Assembly: GCA_013334325.1 (NCBI GenBank) | Contig: JAAXXT010000022.1 | Span: forward strand, 1 to 40,271 | From: Erysipelotrichaceae bacterium | Lineage (GTDB): Bacteria; Bacillota_I; Bacilli_A; Erysipelotrichales; Erysipelotrichaceae | Length of the DNA stretch: 40,271 bases | Direction of reading: 5' to 3' | Shown here: positions 33,140 to 40,271 of the stretch, in pieces | Numbering within the stretch: position 1 is the first letter of the stretch | How the letters are laid out: each line of letters starts with the position of its first letter | The notes under the pieces: generated by a model | Databases searched by the model: none | Seen by the model: only the letters and a program-made list of their open reading frames with translations | What the model was told of the DNA's origin: nothing | Position numbers and translations under genes: made by a program

Positions 33140-34432
33140 ATGAACCAACGATATTCTAGAAAGCAAATGAGTGTCCTTTGGAGCGAAGAAGCCAAGTATT
33201 CTGCATGGCTAAAAGTAGAACTTGCGGTATGCGAGGTTTATGCATCTGAAGGTAAGATCACTCAAGATGAACTCAAAGCCCTTTCTAAGGCTTCTTTCTC
33301 AGTTGATCGAATCAATGAGCTCGAGAAAGAAACCAAACATGATGTGGTGGCTTTTACACGAAGCGTATCTGAAAGTTTAGGCGAAGAAAAACGTTGGATC
33401 CATTATGGCTTGACCAGTACAGATGTGGTCGATACAGCGATGGGTCTCATCATGAAAGATGTGGATGCCTTATTAAAAGAAGACCTCTTGGCTTTAAGAG
33501 CTGTTTTAGTTAAGAAAGCCAATCAATATAGAAAGACCCCTTGTATGGGAAGAACTCATGGGATACATGCGGAAATCACCAGCTTTGGGTTGAAGTTTGC
33601 CTTATGGATCGCAGAGATCGATCGACAGATCGTTCGTTTCGATCAAGTCTCACAAGACATCGAATGTGGAAAGATCTCAGGCGCTGTGGGGAATTGTTTA
33701 TACACAGGAATAGATCTTCAAGATGAAGTCTGTGCTCGTTTAGGTCTACAAAGTGCTTTGATTTCTACCCAAACCCTTCAACGTGATCGTCACGCAGCAT
33801 ATATGAGTGTCTTGGCTTTGATTGGGAGCACTTTAGAAAAGATCTCGGTTGAATTTAGACATCTACAAAGAACTGAAGTGAGAGAAGTCGAAGAAGGCTT
33901 CAGTAGTGGTCAAAAAGGATCTTCTGCGATGCCTCATAAACGTAATCCTATTTCCTTTGAGAACATCAGTGGTTTATCAAGAGTCTTAAGAGGCTATATG
34001 ATGACCTCTTATGAAGATATTCCTTTGTGGCATGAACGTGATATTTCTCATTCTTCGGTAGAACGGATCATCTTTCCAGATGCGACAGTATTACTGGATT
34101 ATATGTTGAATCGAATGATCGGCTTACTTGAAAATCTTCAAGTCTTTGAAGATCGTATGCTTCTTAATATTGAATTGACTCAAGGGGTCATCTTCGCCCA
34201 ACGAGTGATGAATAAGCTTATCGATGAGAAATCTTATGCGAGAGAAAAAGCATATGATCTTATTCAACCTTTGGCGATGATCGCTTGGACCCAACATAAA
34301 GATTTTAAGAGTATCTTGAAAAGCGAAGCCCAAATCAAGAAGATCTTATCTGATGATGAGATCGAATCTTGTTTTAGCTTAGATTTTTATCTTAAACATG
34401 TGGATGCCCTCTATCAAAGAGTTGGCCTATAA
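33140..34432 (+). CDS. purB: Adenylosuccinate lyase
   Basis: Catalyses two fumarate-releasing steps, SAICAR to AICAR and adenylosuccinate to AMP. The 430-residue product has HYGLTSTDVVDTA near residue 86, the catalytic His in GRTHGIHAEITSFG near 141, and the superfamily signature SSAMPHKRNPISFEN near 262-276. GGGGGT seven bases before ATG is a strong ribosome site. It is not grouped with other purine biosynthesis genes; instead murQ follows after nine bases. The start region is shared with the divergent YigZ-like gene. Confidence 0.97.
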   Translation: MNQRYSRKQMSVLWSEEAKYSAWLKVELAVCEVYASEGKITQDELKALSKASFSVDRINELEKETKHDVVAFTRSVSESLGEEKRWIHYGLTSTDVVDTAMGLIMKDVDALLKEDLLALRAVLVKKANQYRKTPCMGRTHGIHAEITSFGLKFALWIAEIDRQIVRFDQVSQDIECGKISGAVGNCLYTGIDLQDEVCARLGLQSALISTQTLQRDRHAAYMSVLALIGSTLEKISVEFRHLQRTEVREVEEGFSSGQKGSSAMPHKRNPISFENISGLSRVLRGYMMTSYEDIPLWHERDISHSSVERIIFPDATVLLDYMLNRMIGLLENLQVFEDRMLLNIELTQGVIFAQRVMNKLIDEKSYAREKAYDLIQPLAMIAWTQHKDFKSILKSEAQIKKILSDDEIESCFSLDFYLKHVDALYQRVGL

Positions 34433-34441
34433 AGGAGTCCT

Positions 34442-35335
34442 ATGACTGAAAAGCTGAATACCCTAAGTACAGAAGGTCGTAATCCTAGAAGTATGGATCT
34501 CGATAAGATGAGTCCTTTAGAGATCGTCAGTTTAATGAACGACGAAGATAATCGTGTCATCGAAGGTGTCAAAGCTCAACTTCCTAATATCTCAAAAGGG
34601 GTTGAACTGATGACCCAAACCATTAAAAACGGAGGTCGTGTCTTGTATTTTGGGGCAGGAACTTCAGGACGACTAGGTGTCTTAGATGCCTCTGAATGTA
34701 TGCCTACTTTTGGGACTAAAGATGAAGTCCAAGGCATTATGGCTGGAGGAGACTACGCGCTTAGAAATGCCGTGGAAGGGATCGAAGATTCTGAAACGGC
34801 GATCATAGAAGACTTAAAGAAACTCAATGCGAATTCTAAAGACTGTTTCGTTGCGATCGCAGCTTCAGGAAGAACTCCGTATTGTATCTCAGGCTTAAAA
34901 TACGCCAAAGAACTCGGTGCGAAAAGCATCGCCATCTCTGCGAATCCTAACTCTAAGATGTCTGCTTTTGCGGATGTCTCAATTGATGTCTTTATTGGAC
35001 AAGAAGTTCTCACTGGATCTACACGTTTAAAATCAGGTACCGCTCAGAAGATGGTGCTCAATATGTTGTCGACTGCGACCATGGTAGGTCTAGGCAAAGT
35101 TTATTCTAACCTGATGGTGGATGTTATCCCTGTCAACATCAAGCTCTTTGATCGTGCTAAACGTATCGTTATGAATGCGACAGAGTGTACACTTGAAGTC
35201 GCAGAAAAAGCACTAGAAGAAACCAATATGAGACCTAAACCTGCGATCGTTATGATAAAGACAGGGTGTTCAAAAGAAGAAGCGTTTAAACGTTTAGAAA
35301 AAGCTGAAGGGTTTATTAGAAAAGCAATCTTATAA
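34442..35335 (+). CDS. murQ: N-acetylmuramic acid 6-phosphate etherase
   Basis: Cleaves the lactyl ether of MurNAc-6-phosphate to GlcNAc-6-phosphate and lactate, a step in peptidoglycan recycling. The 297-residue product shows LSTEGRNPRSMDLD at the N-terminus, the SIS fold GAGTSGRLGVLDASECMPTFG near residue 73, GRTPYCISGLKYAKELGA near 143 and GSTRLKSGTAQK near 193. AAAGGAG precedes ATG. No murP transporter, anmK or nagZ is next to it. The stop overlaps the end of the convergent chrA gene by six bases. Confidence 0.96.
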   Translation: MTEKLNTLSTEGRNPRSMDLDKMSPLEIVSLMNDEDNRVIEGVKAQLPNISKGVELMTQTIKNGGRVLYFGAGTSGRLGVLDASECMPTFGTKDEVQGIMAGGDYALRNAVEGIEDSETAIIEDLKKLNANSKDCFVAIAASGRTPYCISGLKYAKELGAKSIAISANPNSKMSAFADVSIDVFIGQEVLTGSTRLKSGTAQKMVLNMLSTATMVGLGKVYSNLMVDVIPVNIKLFDRAKRIVMNATECTLEVAEKALEETNMRPKPAIVMIKTGCSKEEAFKRLEKAEGFIRKAIL

Positions 35336-36388
35336 AAGACTAACGATATAGCCACAACCTACCCCACCTAGAATCAAATAAGTGGGGTTTATTTTTGTCT
35401 TGATTAAAAGGAATAAGGTAATAGGCGCTAAAATCAAAAACAAATTGTCTTTTGAAGCTAAGGTCACATCCCAAGCGACTTTGACCATAAGTGCTACAGA
35501 AGCTAGTTTTAATCCTTCTAAGAAAGATTTTAAAGACAAGTTCTGGCTTAGTTTCTTAAACAAAGGATGAAGGAAATAAACCAAGAGGAAGGCTGGTAAA
35601 AAGATCGCTATCGTAGCGACTATGCCACCGACCCATCCATGAAGCAAATATCCAATGGCTGTGGCGGTGGTGAAAACAGGACCTGGGGTAAGTTGACCTA
35701 TGGTCAAGGCATCCATGAGTTGATTGAGTGTTAGGACTTGTCTTAGATCCATGAATTCACTTTTCAAGAAAGCCAATAAAACATAACCGCTCCCATATAA
35801 AAGGGATCCTATTTTAAGAAAGATCCAAAACAGTGTCATTAAACTAATGGGTTCTAAAACGTAGGTTCGTCTTTTACTTAAAGCTAAACTGATAAGTCCA
35901 GCTCCTAGTAAAACAACCAGTTCATTGAAATAGAAGCTAGAAATGACTATGAAACTAAGAAAGAACCACGAAGAGAGATCCTTTAGAAGTGGTTTTGAGA
36001 ATTTTACGATAACACTTAAAATAAGTCCCAACATAATCGGAGGAACAGCTAAAAGAGTCTTATATATGGTGGGAATGGATCCATAAGTGACCCATAAGTA
36101 AGACAAACCTAAAACCATAAGGGTTGCGGGCAAGATAAAACAGATCCCCGCCACCAGCATGCCTTTTCCTTTCGCTCTTAAATAACCGATATGAAGTGCC
36201 ATTTCAGTAGAGTTAGGTCCAGGGATAAGGTTCGTGAACCCCATCAAGGTTAAGAATTCGTCTTGAGAGAGCCATTGTCTTTTCTCAACGAATTCATTCT
36301 CCATCATGGATATATGAGCTGCAGGTCCTCCAAAGGCAAAAGTTCCAAGTTTAAGGAAGATGATGGCCAATTCTTTAAGTGTGGTCAT
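35330..36388 (-). CDS. ChrA-family chromate/anion transporter
   Basis: A 352-residue two-domain CHR transporter. The first half has FGGPAAHISMMENEFVEKRQ (residues 18-37) and NLIPGPNSTEMALHIGY near 53-69. The second half repeats the pattern: SGYVLLAFLKSEFM near 195-210 and IGQLTPGPVFTTATAIGYLL near 227-246. About ten helices are predicted. Known members expel chromate, but many housekeeping relatives have unknown substrates. It is the second gene after the CoA-binding protein, 36 bases away, with AAAGGAT before ATG. The first 60 bases or so of the opposite strand of its 3' end serve as the murQ terminator. Confidence 0.88.
   Translation of the reverse strand: MTTLKELAIIFLKLGTFAFGGPAAHISMMENEFVEKRQWLSQDEFLTLMGFTNLIPGPNSTEMALHIGYLRAKGKGMLVAGICFILPATLMVLGLSYLWVTYGSIPTIYKTLLAVPPIMLGLILSVIVKFSKPLLKDLSSWFFLSFIVISSFYFNELVVLLGAGLISLALSKRRTYVLEPISLMTLFWIFLKIGSLLYGSGYVLLAFLKSEFMDLRQVLTLNQLMDALTIGQLTPGPVFTTATAIGYLLHGWVGGIVATIAIFLPAFLLVYFLHPLFKKLSQNLSLKSFLEGLKLASVALMVKVAWDVTLASKDNLFLILAPITLFLLIKTKINPTYLILGGVGCGYIVSLL
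35361..35398 (+). terminator. Terminator of purB-murQ inside chrA
   Basis: ACCCCAC (35361-35367) pairs with GTGGGGT (35382-35388), 14-base loop, followed by TTTATTTTTGT. It lies 25 bases after the murQ stop but inside the coding sequence for the last residues of the convergent chrA gene. Confidence 0.6.
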
Positions 36389-36424
36389 AAAGGATCCTTT
36401 CTATGAATAAGAACCTATGTAAAT

Positions 36425-36811
36425 CTATAGATACTGACTGACTACCAATACACAAGCTTCTACCACATCGATCTCAAGTTCTTTAGCTTTAAGTAATAGC
36501 TCATCACTGATGGTTCCTGGTTGAAGCCATATGGCTTTTACGCCTAGATCTTTGACGGATTGAAGATAATGGATCCCGATGTGGGGATTAACTACGAAGA
36601 CAACGACCTCACATGAGCTAGGAGTATCTTCTAAACGAGGATAAACTGTCTCATTGAATAGATGTGGATACTTAGGATTAACAGGATATGCAGTCTTACC
36701 TTTATCTCTTAGTTTCTTTAAAATAAGATTCGCATAAGATTCAGAATCTTGATTAACGCCCAAAACGGCGAAGGTTTTACTTTCTCTTAAAAGGGTCTCT
36801 GGATTGATCAT
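36425..36811 (-). CDS. CoA-binding domain protein (YccU-like)
   Basis: A 128-residue single-domain Rossmann protein of the CoA_binding_2 family. FAVLGVNQDSESYANLILKKL at the N-terminus is the nucleotide loop; YPVNPKYPHLF, VVFVVNPHIGIHYL and AIWLQPGTISDELLLKAKE complete the fold. Homologues bind coenzyme A, with no defined cellular role. It heads a minus-strand pair with ChrA and faces proC across a 68-base divergent region. Extended -10 TGTTAAAAT ends six bases before ATG, with no Shine-Dalgarno. Confidence 0.87.
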   Translation of the reverse strand: MINPETLLRESKTFAVLGVNQDSESYANLILKKLRDKGKTAYPVNPKYPHLFNETVYPRLEDTPSSCEVVVFVVNPHIGIHYLQSVKDLGVKAIWLQPGTISDELLLKAKELEIDVVEACVLVVSQYL

Positions 36812-36817
36812 AGGTCT

Positions 36818-36862
36818 ATTTTAACAAATACTTGACAACTTTAAAGCAGGATACATTAAAAT
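36818..36862. promoter_or_regulatory. Divergent promoters of the CoA-binding gene and proC
   Basis: Minus strand: TGTTAAAAT, with TAAAAT at 36818-36823. Plus strand: TTGACA (36832-36837), a 19-base spacer and TAAAAT (36857-36862), then GAGGTG before the proC ATG. The two lie so close that polymerases would interfere. Confidence 0.5.
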
Positions 36863-36879
36863 AGAAGAGAGGTGAGAAA

Positions 36880-37698
36880 ATGAAACCCTTTAAACTTGGA
36901 TTATTAGGCTATGGGAAAATGGGCAAAGCATTGATCGATGGATTGATTCGTCAAGGTTTTTTAGATGAGACCAATCTATTTATCTATACCCCTAATTCAT
37001 CGCCAAAAGCCAAAGAAGATCATCCTGGATTAAACATCTGTGTGGATGCCCATGAGATGTGTGATAAATGCAACATCATCTTATTGGCGGTCAAACCTCA
37101 AGTCTTACCTTCTGAACTTATAGAGTTAAGAGATCATCTCAAAAACAAGGCCATCATTTCGATAGCGGCTGGGATATCGACTGAAAGCCTTATCGGACTT
37201 GTAGACCCAAGTACTCAAGTCATACGGGTCATGCCTAATCTAGCGGTTGAAGTTCTACAAGGGGTCATCCTTCTTAGTAAATCGCATACCTTAGATCCTG
37301 AGAATCTAAACATCTGTGCGGTAATGTTTTCTAAACTAGGCTTGGTTCAATTGATCGATGAGGCTAAGATGGATATAGGATCAGTACTTATCGGGAGTGG
37401 TCCTGCCTATATTGCCTACTTTATGAACGCGATGAAACTAGGAGCGGCAGGTCAATTTAGTGAAGATGAATGTTTCAAGATGATCTATCAGACCTTTATC
37501 GGGACAGCAACTTATCTTCAAGAAAACGGAGTCCATCCTAATGAATTAATCGAACGAGTCTGTTCACCTAATGGATCAACCATAGAAGGCATCAAAGCTT
37601 TAAAAGAACATGGGGTAGAAGATCAGATCGTCCATGCGGTACATCAATCTGAAGCCAGAGCCAAAGCTTTAGGTAAGATTGGACTTGTTAAAAAATAG
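36880..37698 (+). CDS. proC: Pyrroline-5-carboxylate reductase
   Basis: Last step of proline synthesis, reduction of pyrroline-5-carboxylate with NADPH. The 272-residue product has the N-terminal dinucleotide loop GLLGYGKMGKALIDGLI (residues 6-22), AVKPQVLP near 70, VRVMPN near 115, and the helical C-terminal domain with GSGPAYIAYFMNAM near 173 and VCSPNGSTIEGIKAL near 228. GAGAGGTGAGA precedes the ATG. It has its own promoter and is followed by a separate promoter for the DegV gene, so it appears monocistronic. Confidence 0.95.
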   Translation: MKPFKLGLLGYGKMGKALIDGLIRQGFLDETNLFIYTPNSSPKAKEDHPGLNICVDAHEMCDKCNIILLAVKPQVLPSELIELRDHLKNKAIISIAAGISTESLIGLVDPSTQVIRVMPNLAVEVLQGVILLSKSHTLDPENLNICAVMFSKLGLVQLIDEAKMDIGSVLIGSGPAYIAYFMNAMKLGAAGQFSEDECFKMIYQTFIGTATYLQENGVHPNELIERVCSPNGSTIEGIKALKEHGVEDQIVHAVHQSEARAKALGKIGLVKK

Positions 37699-37704
37699 TA
37701 TTAA

Positions 37705-37752
37705 TTGACATTTAGACTTCCTTTATCTATGATATGAACACTAAACAAGGAG
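37705..37752 (+). promoter_or_regulatory. Consensus promoter and RBS of the DegV gene
   Basis: TTGACA (37705-37710), a 17-base spacer and TATGAT (37728-37733), with AAGGAG (37747-37752) before ATG 37758. The ATG at 37734 would lie before the transcript start and is not used. Confidence 0.8.
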
Positions 37753-37757
37753 AACCC

Positions 37758-38612
37758 ATGAGTAAAATTGCCATAGTTACAGATTCCAATTCTACGATTT
37801 CCCCATCCTTAGCGAAAGAATTAGGCGTATTTGTCGCCCCAATCCAAGTCAATCTAGAAGGTAAAGAATACAGAGATATGATCGATATTCAACCTGCGGA
37901 TGTAGTGGATGCCTTAAAAACACATAAGAGCATTAAAACATCACAACCAAATATCGGTTTCGTAGAAGAATTGTTTACTCAACTTAAATCAGAAGGTTAT
38001 GATCATATCATCGCCATCTCTTTATCCTCAGTCCTATCAGGTACCTATCAGACTTTCTGTTTAGGCGCTGCGAATGCGGAAGTAGAAAACATGATCACCA
38101 TTATCGATACGATGACGACCTGTGGTCCATGTAAACAAGCAGTCCTCGTCGCCAAGAAAATGGTCGATGAAGGCAAGAGTGTTGAAGAGATCGTCAACAT
38201 CGTCACCATTATAGCCAAAGATTCTAAGACCTATATCCTTCCAGATAACCTTGAACAATTGATTCATGGGGGACGTGTAAAAGGGGCTACTGCCTTATTA
38301 GGAACCCTATTGAAAATCAAATTGCTCTTAGCTTTGGATTATGCGGTTCCTTCGATCGAAAAGATGGATACATCTAGAACTGACGTCAAGTTGTTTCAAG
38401 CTGTCGTTGATGATATGAAGGCGAGAGGAAATTCTCCTAAGACCCATAAAGTCTTTGTCCCTTCTTGTGAGTCCTTTGATAGAGTAGAGGCATTTAAAAA
38501 TTACTTGAATGAAAAAGCCCCAGGATATGAGATCGAACAGATCGTATTACCTGCAGGGATCGCTGGTCATACTGGATTCGCCTTTGGAGTCCAACCTGTT
38601 TTAAAAGGTTAA
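37758..38612 (+). CDS. DegV-family fatty-acid-binding protein
   Basis: A protein of 284 residues from ATG 37758 (AAGGAG upstream). The DegV/FakB fold is shown by KIAIVTDSNSTISPSLAKEL at the N-terminus, KTSQPNIGFV near 70, ISLSSVLSGTYQ near 90 and IIDTMTTCGPCKQAVL near 118, the family's lipid-binding region. FakB proteins present a fatty acid to the FakA kinase; no fakA is present here, so the lipid role is by family only. The gene has a near-consensus promoter and its own terminator and is probably well expressed. Confidence 0.88.
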   Translation: MSKIAIVTDSNSTISPSLAKELGVFVAPIQVNLEGKEYRDMIDIQPADVVDALKTHKSIKTSQPNIGFVEELFTQLKSEGYDHIIAISLSSVLSGTYQTFCLGAANAEVENMITIIDTMTTCGPCKQAVLVAKKMVDEGKSVEEIVNIVTIIAKDSKTYILPDNLEQLIHGGRVKGATALLGTLLKIKLLLALDYAVPSIEKMDTSRTDVKLFQAVVDDMKARGNSPKTHKVFVPSCESFDRVEAFKNYLNEKAPGYEIEQIVLPAGIAGHTGFAFGVQPVLKG

Positions 38613-38620
38613 TTAAAACT

Positions 38621-38641
38621 AAACCGCTTCGGCGGTTTTTT
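38621..38641 (+). terminator. Terminator of the DegV gene
   Basis: AAACCGC (38621-38627), a very stable UUCG tetraloop, GCGGTTT (38632-38638) and a T run. It ends before the operator cluster of the next gene. Confidence 0.9.
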
Positions 38642-38667
38642 ATTGGATTTATTACTAAAATATTTTA

Positions 38668-38731
38668 TATTAAAGACAATAATAGGTATTGACTTTAATA
38701 ATATTAAAGTATATACTCAATATTATTAAAG
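38668..38731 (+). promoter_or_regulatory. Promoter with clustered TATTAAAG operator sites
   Basis: TTGACT (38689-38694), a 17-base spacer and TATACT (38712-38717). TATTAAAG occurs at 38668, 38702 and 38724, and inverted as CTTTAATA at 38693. The last two form a perfect 17-bp palindrome (38693-38709) within the spacer. A larger 13-bp inverted repeat, CTTTAATAATATT (38693-38705) and AATATTATTAAAG (38719-38731), encloses the -10. Binding here would block polymerase. Confidence 0.75.
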
Positions 38732-38743
38732 AAAGAGGTCATT

Positions 38744-39046
38744 ATGGCACTACAAGTCATTCCTGAATGGATGATCAACCTCGATGATGAGGATGTCTCC
38801 TTTACCAAGCGCTTCTTATTGGCTTCTGGTTCACTAAAAGAATTGGCGACTCAATACGGAGTAACTTATCCTACAGTTCGATTAAAACTCGATCGATTGA
38901 TCCAAAAGATACAGATCAGTGAAGAATCCGGCAATGAACCTTATATAGCTTTGATCAAACGGTTAGCTGTCAATGAGAAACTCGACATCGAAACCGCAAA
39001 GATCCTTATCAGTGAATATAAGAAATCTAAAAAGGAGAACATTTAA
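38744..39046 (+). CDS. DUF2089-like helix-turn-helix regulator
   Basis: A 100-residue protein. FLLASGSLKELATQYGVTYPTVRLKLDRLI (in two parts, residues about 25-54) is a helix-turn-helix resembling the C-terminal half of DUF2089 proteins; the zinc-ribbon half seen in longer relatives is absent. The last 45 residues are helical and charged. Dense inverted repeats over its promoter suggest autoregulation. AAAGAGG lies six bases before ATG. The next gene, a small membrane protein, starts two bases after its stop and is likely its functional partner. The DNA-binding role is inferred. Confidence 0.75.
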   Translation: MALQVIPEWMINLDDEDVSFTKRFLLASGSLKELATQYGVTYPTVRLKLDRLIQKIQISEESGNEPYIALIKRLAVNEKLDIETAKILISEYKKSKKENI

Positions 39047-39047
39047 T

Positions 39048-39380
39048 ATGGCTGTCGCATTCATTCCACTTCTACTCGTTGTAATCCTATTCTTAATTGT
39101 TCCTGTTGTAGGTTTGATCGTACTCCAAGTTTACTTATCGAAAATGGAGAAAGATTGGCCAGGATTGATTCTACCGATATTATCATTAGTATGGGCAATC
39201 TTTACATCGATATTTCTGTTCTTGCTTGCAGTTAGAGGATCAGTCATCATAACGATGATTATCTATATTATATTGTCCTTTACTCCTGCTATTGTTTTCT
39301 TCCTTATCTATAAGAATGTCCATAAGAAACAATCACCTAATAAAGAATTAGATAAGATGACGATACAGGATCTTTCCTAA
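39048..39380 (+). CDS. Small membrane protein
   Basis: A protein of 110 residues from ATG 39048, ten bases after AAGGAG (39032-39037). Three hydrophobic helices are visible: residues about 2-24 (AFIPLLLVVILFLIVPVVGL), 37-58 (LILPILSLVWAIFTSIFLFL) and 62-88. The C-terminal 22 residues are charged and cytoplasmic or external. No family recognised. It forms an operon with the regulator before it, the layout of envelope-stress pairs. The frame from 38973 overlaps the regulator gene and is not plausible. Confidence 0.72.
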   Translation: MAVAFIPLLLVVILFLIVPVVGLIVLQVYLSKMEKDWPGLILPILSLVWAIFTSIFLFLLAVRGSVIITMIIYIILSFTPAIVFFLIYKNVHKKQSPNKELDKMTIQDLS

Positions 39381-39387
39381 TAGACGT

Positions 39388-39413
39388 AAAAAAACCGATA
39401 TTAATCGGTTTTT
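39388..39413. terminator. Bidirectional terminator between convergent genes
   Basis: A 10-bp stem AAAAACCGAT (39390-39399) with ATCGGTTTTT (39404-39413), loop ATTA. Both strands end in T runs. The stop and last codons of the helicase gene lie in this hairpin. Confidence 0.88.
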
Positions 39414-40271
39414 CCATGTCTTGTTTTAAAGCTGTGCTTATTAGGATAAGAACCATGGCTATCGTTTTGATAACGACGTTTAGGTTCAGCGGAAGGATTC
39501 TTGAGTTCAAAGGCTTTGATCTTATAGCCCTTGATGGTGCCTTCATTCATGATACGCAATACATCTTCGAGGAATTCCAGAGGAACTTCGACGGTTGTGT
39601 TGTGTTCAGAGATGCGGATCTTACCGATATCAGCCCCAGAGATGCCGGTAGCTTCTGCGATGGCAGAAACGATATGAGCAGGAGCGACATTGTGTTTACG
39701 ACCGACATCCATTTGAACTGTAGCGGTAGCGACACGTTTAGCGCGTTTGACTGTGTTGAGTGGTTCTTTGATTTCAGTGAAGATATCTTTCCCAACCATC
39801 TTAAACAAGAGGGCTTGAGCCAATTCGATCGGGGATAGTCCACTGTCGACCAATTTCTCAGTCAAAGCTTTGATTTCCACAGGTATGTCATTTTTCTGTA
39901 GGGAATTCATTACGTCTTGAGTTAGGTGGGTAAATCTTACAGCTTGGATTTCAGCCAAAGTCGGTAAATTCTTTTTCGCGATGGAAGCTTTTGTGAGTCT
40001 TTCCAATACGGTTAGAATATTACGTTGACGTGGTGTGATCAAGGTGATCGATAGACCTTCTTTACCAGCACGGCCTGTACGACCAATACGGTGGACATAG
40101 TATTCGATTTCTTGAGGTACATCGTAATTGAAGACGATGTCTAGATCATCGATATCGATACCGCGGGCAGCGACATCGGTACATACTAAGATGTTTAATT
40201 TCTTTTGTTTAAAGCGGTCCATAACGATCGTACGCATTTCTTGCTTAAGATCGCCGTGGATGGCAGCACTG
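39401..40271 (-). CDS. DEAD-box RNA helicase, C-terminal part, 5' end outside the window
   Basis: The frame is open to the window edge; 290 codons are visible. The segment begins in helicase domain 2 with AAIHGDLKQEMR, followed by VCTDVAARGIDIDDLD and the motif VI arginines in YVHRIGRTGRAGKEG. After about 70 helical residues there is a DbpA/CsdA-type RNA-binding domain (VGRKHNVAPAHIVSAIAE, then GKIRISEHNTTVEVP) and a basic tail. This is the layout of CshA/DeaD helicases, which unwind RNA in ribosome assembly, decay and cold adaptation. The N-terminal ATPase domain is not in the window. Confidence 0.95.
   Translation of the reverse strand, partial: SAAIHGDLKQEMRTIVMDRFKQKKLNILVCTDVAARGIDIDDLDIVFNYDVPQEIEYYVHRIGRTGRAGKEGLSITLITPRQRNILTVLERLTKASIAKKNLPTLAEIQAVRFTHLTQDVMNSLQKNDIPVEIKALTEKLVDSGLSPIELAQALLFKMVGKDIFTEIKEPLNTVKRAKRVATATVQMDVGRKHNVAPAHIVSAIAEATGISGADIGKIRISEHNTTVEVPLEFLEDVLRIMNEGTIKGYKIKAFELKNPSAEPKRRYQNDSHGSYPNKHSFKTRHGKTD

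Overview
The window looks like chromosomal DNA from a low-GC Gram-positive relative (Bacillota/Mycoplasmatota). TGA is used as a normal stop (tatD, Fic, mnmE), which argues against Mycoplasma- or Spiroplasma-type code 4. The MEP-pathway gene ispE, glmU, a murQ etherase and a 3D-domain lipoprotein point to a lineage that makes or handles peptidoglycan. I would place it near Erysipelotrichia, Haloplasma or Izemoplasma-like bacteria, but that is inference from gene content only.

Layout. 1-1.5 kb: tail of an unknown gene and a ferritin-like/VIT iron transporter on the minus strand. 1.6-8.7 kb: a tight plus-strand run mnmG-rsmG-noc-parA-parB-mnmE-tatD, combining tRNA U34 modification, 16S rRNA methylation and chromosome segregation. 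In Bacillus these genes lie on both sides of oriC. Here mnmE and tatD overlap by four bases with no dnaA between them. 8.8-9.6 kb: a YabE-like G5/3D lipoprotein. 9.7-15.4 kb: an accessory insertion with a Fic enzyme, a PadR regulator with an operator-like promoter, a HAAS-type membrane protein, a second membrane-anchored protein and three tandem paralogous lipoproteins, the last one truncated. 15.4-21.9 kb: the conserved order resumes with rnmV, a guanine-riboswitch-controlled purine permease, rsmA, ispE, glmU, prs and a SemiSWEET.

22-28 kb: the addB-addA recombination nuclease pair. 28.1-29.8 kb: a DMT permease under a palindromic promoter, plus an unknown cytoplasmic protein. 29.8-33.1 kb (minus): an aldehyde dehydrogenase/iron alcohol dehydrogenase pair and a YigZ/IMPACT protein. 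33.1-35.3 kb: purB-murQ. 35.3-36.8 kb (minus): ChrA and a CoA-binding protein. 36.9-38.6 kb: proC and a DegV protein. 38.7-39.4 kb: a small regulator and a membrane protein behind a clustered operator. 39.4 kb to the end: the 3' part of a DEAD-box RNA helicase on the minus strand.

The genome is compact. Many genes overlap by 4-14 bases, and stop codons lie inside terminator stems. Several promoters are extended -10 elements sitting 6-10 bases from the start codon without a Shine-Dalgarno sequence. No gene-free stretch exceeds about 230 bases; the longest (15969-16192) holds a promoter and the riboswitch. I saw no rRNA, tRNA, CRISPR array, transposase or prophage.
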